A DNA stretch of 64,000 nucleotides from Ponticaulis koreensis DSM 19734 (GCF_000420665.1 NZ_ATVJ01000001.1:1488001-1552000); one strand, 5' to 3'; counted from the first letter of the stretch, positions 8,227 through 17,386 are shown. Notes: generated by a model from the sequence alone, not told the origin. Translations and numbers: made by a program.

Positions 8227-9666
8227 CTAAACGGGCCCAGGGAACAGCTTCAGGCTTTCCTGCGAATTGAAGTTGCTCAGGCCGGGCAATGCCAGAGCGA
8301 TTTCTTCTTCTGTCAGCCCGAACCAGCGGCCGAGAGGTTCTGCATATTGATCGACCGAAAGCGAGGGTAGGAGCCGCCCTGCGCCAGCGTCATTTGCATG
8401 CCCAAGATCGTAAGGCGGAATGTCGCCGAATATGGTCTGGCCCTCAACGGCATCACCGATGACAAAGTGGTGTCCGCCCCAGCCATGGTCGGTGCCATCG
8501 CCATTAGAGGCTAGGGACCGCCCGAAGTCGGATGCCGTGAATACGGTGACGTCGTTCATGAGGCCGAAGGCGTCCATCGTCTGAACGAAACGCGAGATGC
8601 CATCGCTTAACGTGCGCTGCAGACCGGGTAGATCAGCGGCCTGACTGGAGTGCGTGTCGAAATTACCGAAGGCGACAAAGAAGACCTGCCGGCGTTGCCC
8701 CAGCGCGTCGCGGGCTTGAATGGCGCGGGCGACGGCTTCCAGTTGTGGGCCGAGTGCATCATTGGCGAAGCTGATCGGAAGGTCCGGCGCGTTCTGTGTC
8801 GCGTCGTTATAGGCCTCATTGGCCAGAAAGGCCGTTTCCTGAATGGAGGCGATATCGCGCCCGATCAGATTGTCACCGTCATAGTCGTTAGCCTGAAGAA
8901 AGGCGCGTAGTCGCTGAAAGCTCTCTTCGCCTTCCTCGGAATTTCGGCCCTGTTCGGCGCGGGCCAGCTGGTCAAAGCTGCCAGCGCCATTACGGCCAAG
9001 CTCATAGGGCTGTGCGCGATCACCGACGAGAAAGACAGACGATCCGGCAGTTGAGATTGTGGTGAAGGACTCGCCGGAATTGGCTGATGAGGAAATAGCT
9101 GCATCGGCAAACCGGCCGCCCCATCCGCGCCGTGCACCTTCCGGTGCATTGGCCATCCATGTTGATTGCTGGTCATTGTGAGAGAAAAGCTGGCGGGGAA
9201 TGCGGCCGGTGCCCTGTCTGAATTGATCCAGCGTTAAGGGTTCGATCAGCGGCCCGACATTGCCCACAATCGAAGCCCGTCCGCTTTCGAACAGGCTGTG
9301 CAACTCGCTGAGTTCTTCGGGGAGGGCAAACTGACGTCCCTCGAACTGGCTCGCATTGACCGGATTGAGCGGCAGAAGCCGATCGCGAACGCGCGTCGAT
9401 CCGCCTCCAAGCTGGTTGTAGGAGCTGAGCAGTGAGGACCGGACACGCGCATAGCTCTCATAATTTGCCTCATCGAAGGGCAGGACTGTGTCGTGGCAGT
9501 CCATACCGCCAAGCAGGAAGATGCAGACGAGTGCGCGATAGCCTGAAATGTCAGCCGCGCTGGCTTTTTGAAATCCGGTCAGGGCCGTGGTCAGGCTGGC
9601 GGCTGTGGCGCCGGACAACCCTGCGGCGCCGGCATAACGTAGAAGTGTGCGTCTGGAGATGTTCAT
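8227..9666 (-). CDS. DUF1501 protein with Tat signal
   Basis: The ATG at 9666 is chosen because AAGGAG lies seven bases upstream; a GTG two codons earlier would overlap that site. The 479-residue product starts with SRRTLLRYAGAAG, a twin-arginine signal for export of a folded protein. The mature part has the family features LVCIFLLGGMDCHDTVLP, LFSHNDQQSTWM, the FFVAFGNFDTHSSQ block, and TASDFGRSL...GTDHGWGGHHFVIG, which are shared with alkaline-phosphatase-superfamily sulfatase-like DUF1501 proteins and include putative metal ligands (Asp, His). It follows the DUF1800 gene by 11 bp. DUF1501/DUF1800 pairs are widespread in bacteria, their substrate is unknown. Confidence 0.9.
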   Translation of the reverse strand: MNISRRTLLRYAGAAGLSGATAASLTTALTGFQKASAADISGYRALVCIFLLGGMDCHDTVLPFDEANYESYARVRSSLLSSYNQLGGGSTRVRDRLLPLNPVNASQFEGRQFALPEELSELHSLFESGRASIVGNVGPLIEPLTLDQFRQGTGRIPRQLFSHNDQQSTWMANAPEGARRGWGGRFADAAISSSANSGESFTTISTAGSSVFLVGDRAQPYELGRNGAGSFDQLARAEQGRNSEEGEESFQRLRAFLQANDYDGDNLIGRDIASIQETAFLANEAYNDATQNAPDLPISFANDALGPQLEAVARAIQARDALGQRRQVFFVAFGNFDTHSSQAADLPGLQRTLSDGISRFVQTMDAFGLMNDVTVFTASDFGRSLASNGDGTDHGWGGHHFVIGDAVEGQTIFGDIPPYDLGHANDAGAGRLLPSLSVDQYAEPLGRWFGLTEEEIALALPGLSNFNSQESLKLFPGPV

Positions 9667-9677
9667 GTTCACGCTCC

Positions 9678-11486
9678 TTAGCGCTGGAGAAGATAGTCGG
9701 TGGAGGAAAGGGTCAGGAAAACGGCGAGGCGAACACGCAGACGCTGGCCATCCCTGAACTCGCGGACTTCCGGATCGATCAGCGCCAGCTGGTCTATAAT
9801 GGACTGACGCGTCCCCTCGCTCATCGTGCCGAAAGTCAGATAGGTATCAAGGTAGTCGACAAGGTCTTCCTCATTGTCAGCAAGTTCGATGAGCTCGTCA
9901 TAGTCGGGCAGGAACACATTGCGTTCGGGTTCGGCGAACTGGGCAGGAACTTCATTGATGAAGAAGCCCATAAAGTTGGCGACAGTCGGGATGGTTCCTG
10001 CATTGAAAATCTGTAGTTCGGGAACGGTCAGCCCTGCTTCGCCAGACTCTGTGCCCGGCGCGACATAGCCCGGACGGAAAAAATTGAAGACGCTTGGCGC
10101 GCTATAGGCCGCAACGCCGAGTGTGTTCTGATTGGTTGGTATCCAGAGATTGGTAAGCCCTTGAGGGGAGACAGGTTCTGCATCAAACGCGCGCGCCCAA
10201 TGGGTAAAGCGCAGTATGGGCTCTCTCACTTTGCCAAACTCGTCATCGAACAGGGACTGGTCGCCTGTAGCATCCTCATCCATGAGTACAGCTGCCACAG
10301 TGGCGGCGAGGTCACCCCGCTCGCCCGTGCCAACCAGATCACCGTCCGGAAGCACATAGCTTCCCTGATTGAATGCAGTTGCGACGCGCGCAATATAGTC
10401 CGGGTCCGGGTGACTGGTGACCAGTCGCTGGATGAGCTGACGTCCGATAAACGGTCCGACATTGGGATGATCGAACAGGGTGTCGAGCGCTGTATCGATG
10501 GACTCTTCGCCGCCCGTCCCGGCGGGTATGGACACTCCCAGAAAGTTTTTCTCACGATTGGAGTGGAACTCTGGGAACAAGCGCATCGGCACGCGCGAGG
10601 CAAGTTCAGGAATTGGTCTGTCGAAGAAGCTGTCTGTGTCCTTGCTCAGGCCGGTGAAGACGCGGGCAAGACCGGTCACATCATCATTGGTATAGGTCTC
10701 GATCGGCTGACCGTTTCCATCGAGACGCGGCGTGCCGTCATTATTGAGCTCTATAAGCCCGATGGTGAACAGCTGCATCACCTCACGGGCATAGTTTTCG
10801 TCCGGCATTCGTCCGGTGTCAGGATCGCCGCGCTGGTTTTGCAGATAGGTCAGAAACTCGCCCATGGCCGGGCTGTAAGTTACCTCGTCCAGCAGGTCTC
10901 TGAAATTTCCCAGCGCGTTGCGCGTTAGAATATCCATATACGCGCCGACAACAATCGGGTCAGACCTCAGCCGCACATTCGCCCGCGTCGAGATCACGAA
11001 AATTTCGGAGAGCGCAAAAGTCACCCGCTGACGCAATTGGTCTTCCGCCGTGATGGAGTTGTTCCAGAAGGCGAATACCGGAGCGAATGTGCCGGAAAAG
11101 CTAATCGCGCCATTCGCGGTGCGCCCGTTCGGGTCATTGTCCAGATAATTGTCGATATAGGGCAGGTTCAGAGTGGGGGGCAGATTGAGCTGGGCCTGGA
11201 ACCAGTCGGAAGCAGATTTGCCTGTCAGCGTGTCAATTTCAGCCGTACGGGGGCCAAAAGTTGCGTGGGTCAGAAAGCGCGCCGTGCTTTCCCTTGTCTC
11301 GAACACAGTATCCTGAACCGGCGGTGGTGCTGGCGGCGGCGGAGGAGGAGGAGGAGGTGATGGCACTGGTGTCGGCGTGGGCGTCGGTGTGCCGTTGGAA
11401 TTGTCTCCGCCGCCTCCCCCGCTGCAGGCTGCAAGCAGCATAAGAGATGCTGCACCCGTAATCAGAACCTTTTTTAATCTGCCCAT
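9678..11486 (-). CDS. DUF1800 lipoprotein
   Basis: The 602-residue protein has a lipoprotein signal (lipobox LAAC) followed by SGGGGGDN, a Pro-Thr repeat and a polyproline linker, then a DUF1800 domain starting at about residue 70 with ARFLTHATFGPR. Family hallmarks are RVTFALSEIFVIS, the ENYAREVMQLFTIGL segment, DVTGLARVFTGL, the FHSNREKNFLGV segment and HPNVGPFIGRQLIQRLV. It should be an outer-membrane or periplasm-facing lipoprotein. DUF1800 proteins nearly always accompany DUF1501 proteins and the pair may act on a secreted substrate, but the reaction is not known. The pair here lies inside the succinate dehydrogenase locus. Confidence 0.92.
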   Translation of the reverse strand: MGRLKKVLITGAASLMLLAACSGGGGGDNSNGTPTPTPTPVPSPPPPPPPPPAPPPVQDTVFETRESTARFLTHATFGPRTAEIDTLTGKSASDWFQAQLNLPPTLNLPYIDNYLDNDPNGRTANGAISFSGTFAPVFAFWNNSITAEDQLRQRVTFALSEIFVISTRANVRLRSDPIVVGAYMDILTRNALGNFRDLLDEVTYSPAMGEFLTYLQNQRGDPDTGRMPDENYAREVMQLFTIGLIELNNDGTPRLDGNGQPIETYTNDDVTGLARVFTGLSKDTDSFFDRPIPELASRVPMRLFPEFHSNREKNFLGVSIPAGTGGEESIDTALDTLFDHPNVGPFIGRQLIQRLVTSHPDPDYIARVATAFNQGSYVLPDGDLVGTGERGDLAATVAAVLMDEDATGDQSLFDDEFGKVREPILRFTHWARAFDAEPVSPQGLTNLWIPTNQNTLGVAAYSAPSVFNFFRPGYVAPGTESGEAGLTVPELQIFNAGTIPTVANFMGFFINEVPAQFAEPERNVFLPDYDELIELADNEEDLVDYLDTYLTFGTMSEGTRQSIIDQLALIDPEVREFRDGQRLRVRLAVFLTLSSTDYLLQR

Positions 11487-11766
11487 TCCAACAGCCCCTC
11501 ATTCACTGATCATTTCGAAGTGTATGAAACAGGGTAGGGCTGTATTTGTCGGGCGATGAAGTAACAATTCGTCCGATGACATAATAGTGTAGATCAGTAA
11601 CGCGATGTAACGAAGTATTGTTACTGGGTGTACACCAAATTTACTTTATATACTGCATTTGAATACGAAGCCTTAAGGGTTGCAGGCACCGCTCACACAA
11701 TTCTCAGAAGCGAAAGCCTTTAATTGGGGCGGGAAGGCCGACAATTCAGGTGTTGCACGAACAAAA
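11487..11766. other. Intergenic region upstream of the DUF1800 gene, with inverted repeat
   Basis: The stretch between the DUF1800 start and the sdhA terminator is AT-rich. It contains a perfect 9-bp inverted repeat, AGTAACAAT at 11560-11568 and ATTGTTACT at 11617-11625, plus two further GTAAC motifs between them. This could be a regulator-binding region for the DUF1800/DUF1501 operon; no coding sequence is visible. Confidence 0.4.
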
Positions 11767-11795
11767 AAAAGGCCGGAGCAGAGCCCCGGCCTTTT
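11767..11795 (-). terminator. Terminator downstream of sdhA
   Basis: The stem AAAAGGCCGG/CCGGCCTTTT, with a run of T on the minus strand after the second arm, lies about 20 bp after the sdhA stop. It should end the sdhCDA transcript before the DUF1800 gene. Confidence 0.88.
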
Positions 11796-11815
11796 GAATG
11801 AAATTTGCAGCGCGC

Positions 11816-13606
11816 TTAGTAAACGCGAGCCTTCGGCTTGATGTACTCAATATCGCCTGTCATCGGGTAGCTGTGTACCGGACGGTAGTCGATGGTGACG
11901 TTACCCTGTGCATCACACCATGCGAGTGTGTGCTTCATCCAATTCTCATCATCACGATCCGGGCAGTCTTCGCGCGCGTGCGCGCCGCGCGATTCTGTAC
12001 GGTTGTAAGCGCTGTTAACGGTGACAGCTGCCTGAGCGATCAGGTTGTCGAACTCAAGGGTTTCCATGAGGTCGGTGTTCCAGATCAGGCCGCGGTCGGA
12101 AACGCCGATATCAGGCATACGGGAGAAGACGTTTTTGATCTTCTCAACACCTTCGCCGAGGATTTCGCCGGTACGGAATACCGCGCAGTTTGTCTGCATG
12201 GCTTTCTGCATCTCGATGCGGAGCTCTGCAGTTGGCGTGCCGCCAGATGCGTTGCGGTAATGGTCGAGGCGGTCGAGCGAGTTCTGGCCAGTAGAGGCAT
12301 CAAACTCAGGCTGTTTCGCGCCAGCTGTTGTTGTTTCACCGAGGTGGAGGCCGGTCGCACGGCCAAAGACCACGAGGTCGATGAGTGAGTTGGAACCGAG
12401 ACGGTTTGCGCCGTGTACGGACACACAAGCCGCTTCGCCAACAGCGTAGAGACCTTCAACAACCGCGTCCGGATCACCGTCACGCAGGGTAAGAACCTGA
12501 CCGTGATAGTTCGTCTGAATGCCGCCCATATTGTAGTGAACGGTTGGCAGAACCGGAATCGGCTCCTTTGTGACGTCAACGCCAGCGAAGATCGCCGCGC
12601 TCTCGGAAATGCCCGGCAGACGAGCTGCAAGCACGTCCGGATCAAGGTGATCGAGGTGGAGATAGATGTGGTCCTTCTCAGGGCCAACACCGCGACCTTC
12701 ACGGATTTCCATCGCCATACAGCGGGAAACAACGTCGCGGGATGCAAGGTCTTTTGCGTTCGGCGCATAACGCTCCATGAAGCGCTCGCCTTCGGAGTTG
12801 CGAAGGATGCCGCCTTCACCGCGCGCGCCCTCAGTGATGAGGCATCCCGCGCCGTAAATGCCGGTTGGGTGGAACTGAACGAATTCCATGTCCTGCAGCG
12901 GAAGGCCTGCGCGCAGAACCATCGCATTGCCGTCACCTGTGCAGGTGTGAGCAGACGTCGCTGAGAAGTAAGCGCGGCCATAACCGCCAGTCGCCAGAAC
13001 GACTTTCTGAGCCCGGAAACGGTGGAATGTACCGTCATCCATTTTCAGAGCAGTAATACCGCGGCAGACGCCATCATCATCCATGATCAGGTCGAGCGCA
13101 AAATACTCGATGAAGAACTCTGTGTCCTGCTTGACGCACTGACCGTAGAGTGTGTGAAGGATGGCGTGACCGGTACGGTCAGCCGCAGCACATGTACGCT
13201 GAACCGGCGGCCCTTCACCGTAGTTCTGCATGTGGCCACCGAACGGACGCTGGTAGATCTTGCCTTCTTCGGTACGGGAGAATGGCACACCATAGTGCTC
13301 AAGCTCGTAAACCGCTGCAGGCGCCTCACGGACGAGATATTCAATCGCGTCCTGGTCGCCGAGCCAGTCAGAGCCCTTCACGGTGTCAAACATGTGCCAG
13401 CGCCAGTCGTCCGGACCCATATTCTTCAGGGAAGCAGCGATGCCGCCCTGCGCCGCAACAGTGTGCGAACGGGTTGGGAAGACTTTTGTCACACAGGCTG
13501 TTTTGAGGCCAGCTTCGGCGCTACCGAGTGCAGCGCGCAGGCCGGAGCCGCCAGCGCCCACTACGACAACGTCATAAGTGTGATCAATCCAGGTATATTC
13601 GGTCAT
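11816..13606 (-). CDS. sdhA: Succinate dehydrogenase flavoprotein subunit
   Basis: The 596-residue SdhA oxidises succinate to fumarate in the citric acid cycle. It has the N-terminal dinucleotide-binding motif [16 protein letters not shown], the [10 protein letters not shown] segment whose His carries covalent FAD, the active-site block [11 protein letters not shown] with RGEGG, and [19 protein letters not shown] near residue 400. The length matches alphaproteobacterial SdhA. It follows sdhD by 27 bp and is followed by a terminator rather than by sdhB, which is unusual for the group. Confidence 0.98.
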   Translation of the reverse strand: MTEYTWIDHTYDVVVVGAGGSGLRAALGSAEAGLKTACVTKVFPTRSHTVAAQGGIAASLKNMGPDDWRWHMFDTVKGSDWLGDQDAIEYLVREAPAAVYELEHYGVPFSRTEEGKIYQRPFGGHMQNYGEGPPVQRTCAAADRTGHAILHTLYGQCVKQDTEFFIEYFALDLIMDDDGVCRGITALKMDDGTFHRFRAQKVVLATGGYGRAYFSATSAHTCTGDGNAMVLRAGLPLQDMEFVQFHPTGIYGAGCLITEGARGEGGILRNSEGERFMERYAPNAKDLASRDVVSRCMAMEIREGRGVGPEKDHIYLHLDHLDPDVLAARLPGISESAAIFAGVDVTKEPIPVLPTVHYNMGGIQTNYHGQVLTLRDGDPDAVVEGLYAVGEAACVSVHGANRLGSNSLIDLVVFGRATGLHLGETTTAGAKQPEFDASTGQNSLDRLDHYRNASGGTPTAELRIEMQKAMQTNCAVFRTGEILGEGVEKIKNVFSRMPDIGVSDRGLIWNTDLMETLEFDNLIAQAAVTVNSAYNRTESRGAHAREDCPDRDDENWMKHTLAWCDAQGNVTIDYRPVHSYPMTGDIEYIKPKARVY

Positions 13607-13633
13607 CAGTTTAGCCCTTTGGTGTTCGCCCTG

Positions 13634-14023
13634 TTACGCGCCAAGTCCGATACGGACGATGGAGTAAGCAGCTGCGGCGAACAGAATAATCGATACGAAA
13701 GTGTTCAGCATGAGCAGCACAACGCGTGTGGTGTGCTTGCCGATATAGTCTTCAATGACGACCTGCATGCCGAGGCGCATGTGGTAGAATGCTGTACCCG
13801 TTGTGAGCAGAAGCAGGATCGCGAACAGCGGGTTGGAGACAGACTCGATAGCACCTTCATAGCCGCCCTGAACCGCGCACAGGATAGACACGAGTGCAAT
13901 TGGAACGAGGAAGATCAGCGCAATTGCTGTAACACGTTGAGTGATGAAGTGTCCTGCGCCTTCTTTAGCAGAGCCAAGGCCGCGGACATTTGCCATAGGG
14001 GTGCGGATAGATTTCTGAGACAT
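13634..14023 (-). CDS. sdhD: Succinate dehydrogenase hydrophobic membrane anchor subunit
   Basis: The 129-residue membrane protein has three hydrophobic helices (about residues 32-55, 63-85 and 100-122). The haem/quinone region reads HMRLGMQVVIEDYI, with the His and the following Asp-Tyr typical of SdhD; GAGHFITQRVTAI at the start of helix 1 fits the family. It lies 4 bp after sdhC and 27 bp before sdhA, so the three are one operon. Confidence 0.95.
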   Translation of the reverse strand: MSQKSIRTPMANVRGLGSAKEGAGHFITQRVTAIALIFLVPIALVSILCAVQGGYEGAIESVSNPLFAILLLLTTGTAFYHMRLGMQVVIEDYIGKHTTRVVLLMLNTFVSIILFAAAAYSIVRIGLGA

Positions 14024-14027
14024 GTGA

Positions 14028-14429
14028 TCAGCCTCCCATGCCGAAGAGAATGTAAGCCCAGATCGCGACAGAGCTAACCGCTGCGAAAAGGATTACCAGC
14101 CACGCTGTCAGGTTCGCTGTGCCTGGCTTATAGCCTGTGCCTGCGTCCCAGAAGAGGTGACGGATGCCGTTTGCGAGGTGGTACATAACTGCCGCGGTGA
14201 ATGCGAACAGGAGGATCAGACCGATTGGTGATCCGAGGAAGCCTGCATAGCTGTTGTACGCTGCTTCACCCATTGTGATTGCGACAAGCCAGCCAACGAT
14301 CAGAAATGATCCGATGTATAGCGCGACGCCCGATGCCCGATGAAAAATCGAAGTGGCCATTGTAATATGCCACTTCCAGTTCATGATGTGCGGTGACAAC
14401 GGTCGTGTGTCGTTCCAGTCGTTTGCCAA
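14028..14429 (-). CDS. sdhC: Succinate dehydrogenase cytochrome b556 subunit
   Basis: This is the SdhC anchor with the signature RPLSPHIMNWKW, the HRASGVALYIG segment at helix 1, and the conserved haem-ligand region HLANGIRHLFWDAG before helix 3. I place the start at the TTG at 14429 because a strong AAGGGGG ribosome-binding site lies five bases upstream and the resulting 133 residues fit the family. The frame also opens from a GTG at 14486 (152 residues), which has no visible ribosome-binding site and would leave only 22 bp before the divergent DUF885 gene. The sdhCDA promoter should lie in or next to that divergent gap. Confidence 0.9.
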   Translation of the reverse strand: MANDWNDTRPLSPHIMNWKWHITMATSIFHRASGVALYIGSFLIVGWLVAITMGEAAYNSYAGFLGSPIGLILLFAFTAAVMYHLANGIRHLFWDAGTGYKPGTANLTAWLVILFAAVSSVAIWAYILFGMGG

Positions 14430-14508
14430 ATCGGCCCCCTTGAAATCCGCTAAATGTGTGGATGTGGTTCTAGAATTCAAATCCACTTAGTCAATCACTT
14501 GGTGCTCT

Positions 14509-16263
14509 ATGTTTCTCCGTCAAATCGTTTTTTCGTCATTTTTCTTTGCATTGGCTGCCAATTCCGCTTCCACGGCCTACGCAGAAGGCTCCCTCGATGA
14601 TGTGGTCGAAGCCTATGAGTCGCTGGTTCTGGAACTGAGTCCCGACCTGCGTGCGGCAGAAGAGGGCGTCGCCCCTTCAACGTGGGGTGATGTAACGCCG
14701 GAAGGGCTTGCAGAGGCGCAGGCGGCCATGGCAGCGCTGGCAGACGAACTCGCCGCGATTGACCAATCCGGCTATTCCGAAACCGAGCGGATGAACCATG
14801 CAATTCTGGCGGCCCAGATTTCAGACTTGCTGCTGTCGGCTGAAATGGATGACGACCGCGCCCGCATTGGCGGTCATACTGGTTTCCAGCTGGATGTGAC
14901 TTACGGCATCTCACGAGCCACCATTCGCAATGAAGCAGACGTGGTTGCCACTATTGCCCGCCTAAATGCGGTGCCAGCCTATTTTGCAGATATACGCGCC
15001 AATCTGGAGCGTGGCCTCGCGGAAGGCTTTGTCGCCTATGAAGACCCGCTCACCACGACGATGGAGCAGATCAGCGCGCAGGTAGATGCCCCGATTGTGG
15101 AAACCGATTTCTACGCGCCTTTCCTGAACCTGCCCGAAAACATTGACCAGGCACGCCGCGCCGAATTGATCGAGGAAGGCCGCGCAGCAGCGCTCACTGC
15201 GCAGGCGGCGTTCGCAGACATTCTGGCTTTCCTTGAGACAGATTACGCGCCGAACACACGCGCCCTGCCGGGCGTTGGTACGGTGCCGACGGGGCGTGAC
15301 TATTACCGCCTCGCGGTGGCCATGCACACATCACGTACAGACCTCTCGCCGGAAGACATTCACGAGATCGGACTCTCCGAAGTTGCCCGCATTCGTAGCC
15401 AGATGGATGAGATCATCGAAGAGGTCGAATTTGAAGGTACGTTTGAGGAATTCCTCACCTTCCTGCGCACGGACGAGCAGTTCTACGCGCAAACCGCGGA
15501 CGAGCTGATGATGCATGCCGCGCGCATCGCAAAAGACCTCGACTATTACATGCCAGCCTATTTCGGCCATTTGCCGCGCCAGCCTTATGGCGTTGTGCCT
15601 GTACCAGCGGCGATCGCGCCGGGCTTCTCGACCGGCCTCTATTTCGGCGGCGACATGGATGAGGGAAAGCCGGGCGAATACTGGGTGAACACCTATGCGC
15701 TCGATCAGCGCCCGCTTTACGAGCTGCCAGCGCTTACCGCGCATGAGGCGGTGCCAGGCCACCACCATCAGATCGCTATTTTGCAGGAACAGGAGAATGT
15801 GCCGGAGTTCCGTCGCAACTATTTCTCCAACGCCTTTGTCGAAGGCTGGGGCCTCTATTCAGAGACGCTTGCGGGTGAGATGGGCCTTTACGACACGCCG
15901 TATGAGCGGTTCGGCAAGCTGTCATACGAGATGTGGCGCGCCTGCCGTCTGGTCGCTGATACCGGCATGCACTGGATGGGCTGGACACGTGAAGAAGCCG
16001 AAGCCTGCTTCCTTGAGAACTCTGCGCTCTCACCGCTGAATATTGAAACCGAAGTCACCCGCTATATCAGCTGGCCGGGGCAGGCGCTTGGCTACAAGAT
16101 TGGCGAGCTGACCATTCTCGGCCTGCGTGAAGAGGCGCGTGAGGCGCTCGGCAATGACTTTGATATCCGCGAATTCCACGATCTCATTCTGGCCGAAGGC
16201 GCCATGCCGCTCAGCCTTCTGGAAGAGCGTGTCCGCACATGGATTGCTGAGAAGACGGGGTAA
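14509..16263 (+). CDS. DUF885 family exported metallohydrolase
   Basis: The 584-residue protein has a signal peptide (cleavage likely near TAYA-EG) and belongs to the DUF885 family. The metal-binding motif is HEAVPGHHHQ at around residue 410, with a second Glu expected in the FVEGWGLYSETLAGEMG block about 35 residues later, the arrangement of a gluzincin-like metallopeptidase. The helical N-terminal region and FSTGLYFGGDMDEGKPGEYWVNT before the motif also fit. Family members are thought to hydrolyse peptides or other amide bonds in the periplasm; the substrate is not known. It is divergent from sdhC. Confidence 0.9.
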   Translation: MFLRQIVFSSFFFALAANSASTAYAEGSLDDVVEAYESLVLELSPDLRAAEEGVAPSTWGDVTPEGLAEAQAAMAALADELAAIDQSGYSETERMNHAILAAQISDLLLSAEMDDDRARIGGHTGFQLDVTYGISRATIRNEADVVATIARLNAVPAYFADIRANLERGLAEGFVAYEDPLTTTMEQISAQVDAPIVETDFYAPFLNLPENIDQARRAELIEEGRAAALTAQAAFADILAFLETDYAPNTRALPGVGTVPTGRDYYRLAVAMHTSRTDLSPEDIHEIGLSEVARIRSQMDEIIEEVEFEGTFEEFLTFLRTDEQFYAQTADELMMHAARIAKDLDYYMPAYFGHLPRQPYGVVPVPAAIAPGFSTGLYFGGDMDEGKPGEYWVNTYALDQRPLYELPALTAHEAVPGHHHQIAILQEQENVPEFRRNYFSNAFVEGWGLYSETLAGEMGLYDTPYERFGKLSYEMWRACRLVADTGMHWMGWTREEAEACFLENSALSPLNIETEVTRYISWPGQALGYKIGELTILGLREEAREALGNDFDIREFHDLILAEGAMPLSLLEERVRTWIAEKTG

Positions 16264-16338
16264 TGCGTGGGTATAGCAATGTTGGCTTGCTAGGAGTTTC
16301 TGTGCAATTTTCTGCTAATAGAAATTGTACTGAATGGC

Positions 16339-17133
16339 TTGGGCAGAAGGTTGAAGATTCACAAATACTCTCCCGACAAACTCCTCTCGGTGTTGGTCCG
16401 TAAATTTCGTCCGCCAGCATTTGCTCGGTTTGCGCTTCGTTGGGGTTGGTTTTTGATTGCGTGGACCAGCCTCATCTCCAGCATTCTAAGTATTGTTTCG
16501 GCAACAAAGTGGGCGATTGATGCGGGCACGTGGCTTTTAGGGTGGTGCATAGAAAATTACCCAAAAATTATATTTGTTTTTGAGTGGATTTCTGCGGCCA
16601 TTGAGATTTGGCGCGATATTACGCAGCCTTTATTCCATTTTTTCTTCGGGTGGCTGCCATTCGATATTCCAAGAATCACATTGGATTTCGTCATTGTGGC
16701 TTCGATTTTACTCACCGGGCAGCTGCAAGCTTGGTTTGCGACTGCTCAAGAACGTCAGTTTCTAAAGGCGATAGACCCCGAGCTGTCCCGAGTGGGACGC
16801 GCGGCGGTCATCAAACGTATTTACATGATTATCGGATACTTCGAGACTCACGAAGAAGGCGACCCGGCATTTGAAAAAGCAGAGCGTGAGTTAGAAATGG
16901 CGCTAGATGAGTTGTCTGCAAATACTGTTAATTCAAGAGAAAATGATGAAATCATAGATTTTGTTTTGACTCAGCCTAAAGAGGATTTGGATAATCTTTT
17001 GAGTTATGTTTCTGATATCGAGTATCATCGGCACACAATACGACGTAAATTCATCATTAAATCATTTATATTGTCGGCGATTATCCTCGGGGCTCTGCTT
17101 CTCGACTTTGTTTACTTGAGATGGTTCATCTGA
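16339..17133 (+). CDS. Hypothetical membrane protein with AT-rich composition
   Basis: I do not recognise this 264-residue protein. It shows a basic N-terminus, hydrophobic segments near residues 33-60, 75-100 and 110-130, a charged helical region with many Glu from about 140 to 235, and a C-terminal hydrophobic helix (FIIKSFILSAIILGALLLDFVYL). This looks like a membrane protein with a cytosolic helical domain. The only usable start in frame is the TTG at 16339, which has no clear ribosome-binding site, so the true start is uncertain. Codon use is visibly AT-richer than in flanking genes, which hints at recent acquisition. Confidence 0.6.
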   Translation: MGRRLKIHKYSPDKLLSVLVRKFRPPAFARFALRWGWFLIAWTSLISSILSIVSATKWAIDAGTWLLGWCIENYPKIIFVFEWISAAIEIWRDITQPLFHFFFGWLPFDIPRITLDFVIVASILLTGQLQAWFATAQERQFLKAIDPELSRVGRAAVIKRIYMIIGYFETHEEGDPAFEKAERELEMALDELSANTVNSRENDEIIDFVLTQPKEDLDNLLSYVSDIEYHRHTIRRKFIIKSFILSAIILGALLLDFVYLRWFI

Positions 17134-17252
17134 TCATTGAGCTCTGGTTCTGGAAATTCCAGCTCTTCTTCCGCTTTGCGTCGGATTGCAGATTAAGTGC
17201 CCGTATTAGCGAACCTAGCTTCGCCAAGAAGTTTTAGTCTAAAGCCCTTTTG
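17134..17252. other. Intergenic spacer before structured leader
   Basis: Nothing coding is visible between the hypothetical membrane gene and the hairpin-rich leader that starts at 17253. The stretch should contain the promoter for the amidotransferase gene. Confidence 0.35.
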
Positions 17253-17371
17253 CGCGAAGGCTCGGTATAACCGAGCGCCGCCCGCAGAACAGGCGGTCTC
17301 GCGATTTTGAGTGAAGAAGCTCAGGACGTGCCCTTTTCGCAGGGCGCGGTGCAGCTTAAGTGAGGGCGCAC
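17253..17371 (+). promoter_or_regulatory. Structured 5' leader upstream of the amidotransferase gene
   Basis: Several helices can be drawn on the plus strand right before the ATG at 17387. An outer helix CGCGA (17253-17257) with TCGCG (17299-17303) encloses two hairpins: GCTCGG/CCGAGC with loop TATAA (17260-17276) and CCGCC/GGCGG (17278-17296). Three more follow: TGAG/CTCA (17308-17323), GCCC/GGGC (17330-17345) and GTGC/GCAC (17349-17371). This multibranched arrangement suggests a regulatory RNA element, such as a riboswitch, or a small RNA. I could not match it to a known riboswitch class. Confidence 0.4.
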
Positions 17372-17386
17372 TGACGGAGTTCCTTT

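Noticed and set aside
13022-14077. Plus-strand open frame of 351 codons over sdhA/sdhD
   Set aside because: It covers two strongly supported sdh genes on the opposite strand and has no recognisable protein motif.
14028-14486. Longer SdhC from a GTG at 14486
   Set aside because: There is no ribosome-binding site and the extra 19 residues do not resemble SdhC; the TTG at 14429 has a strong site.
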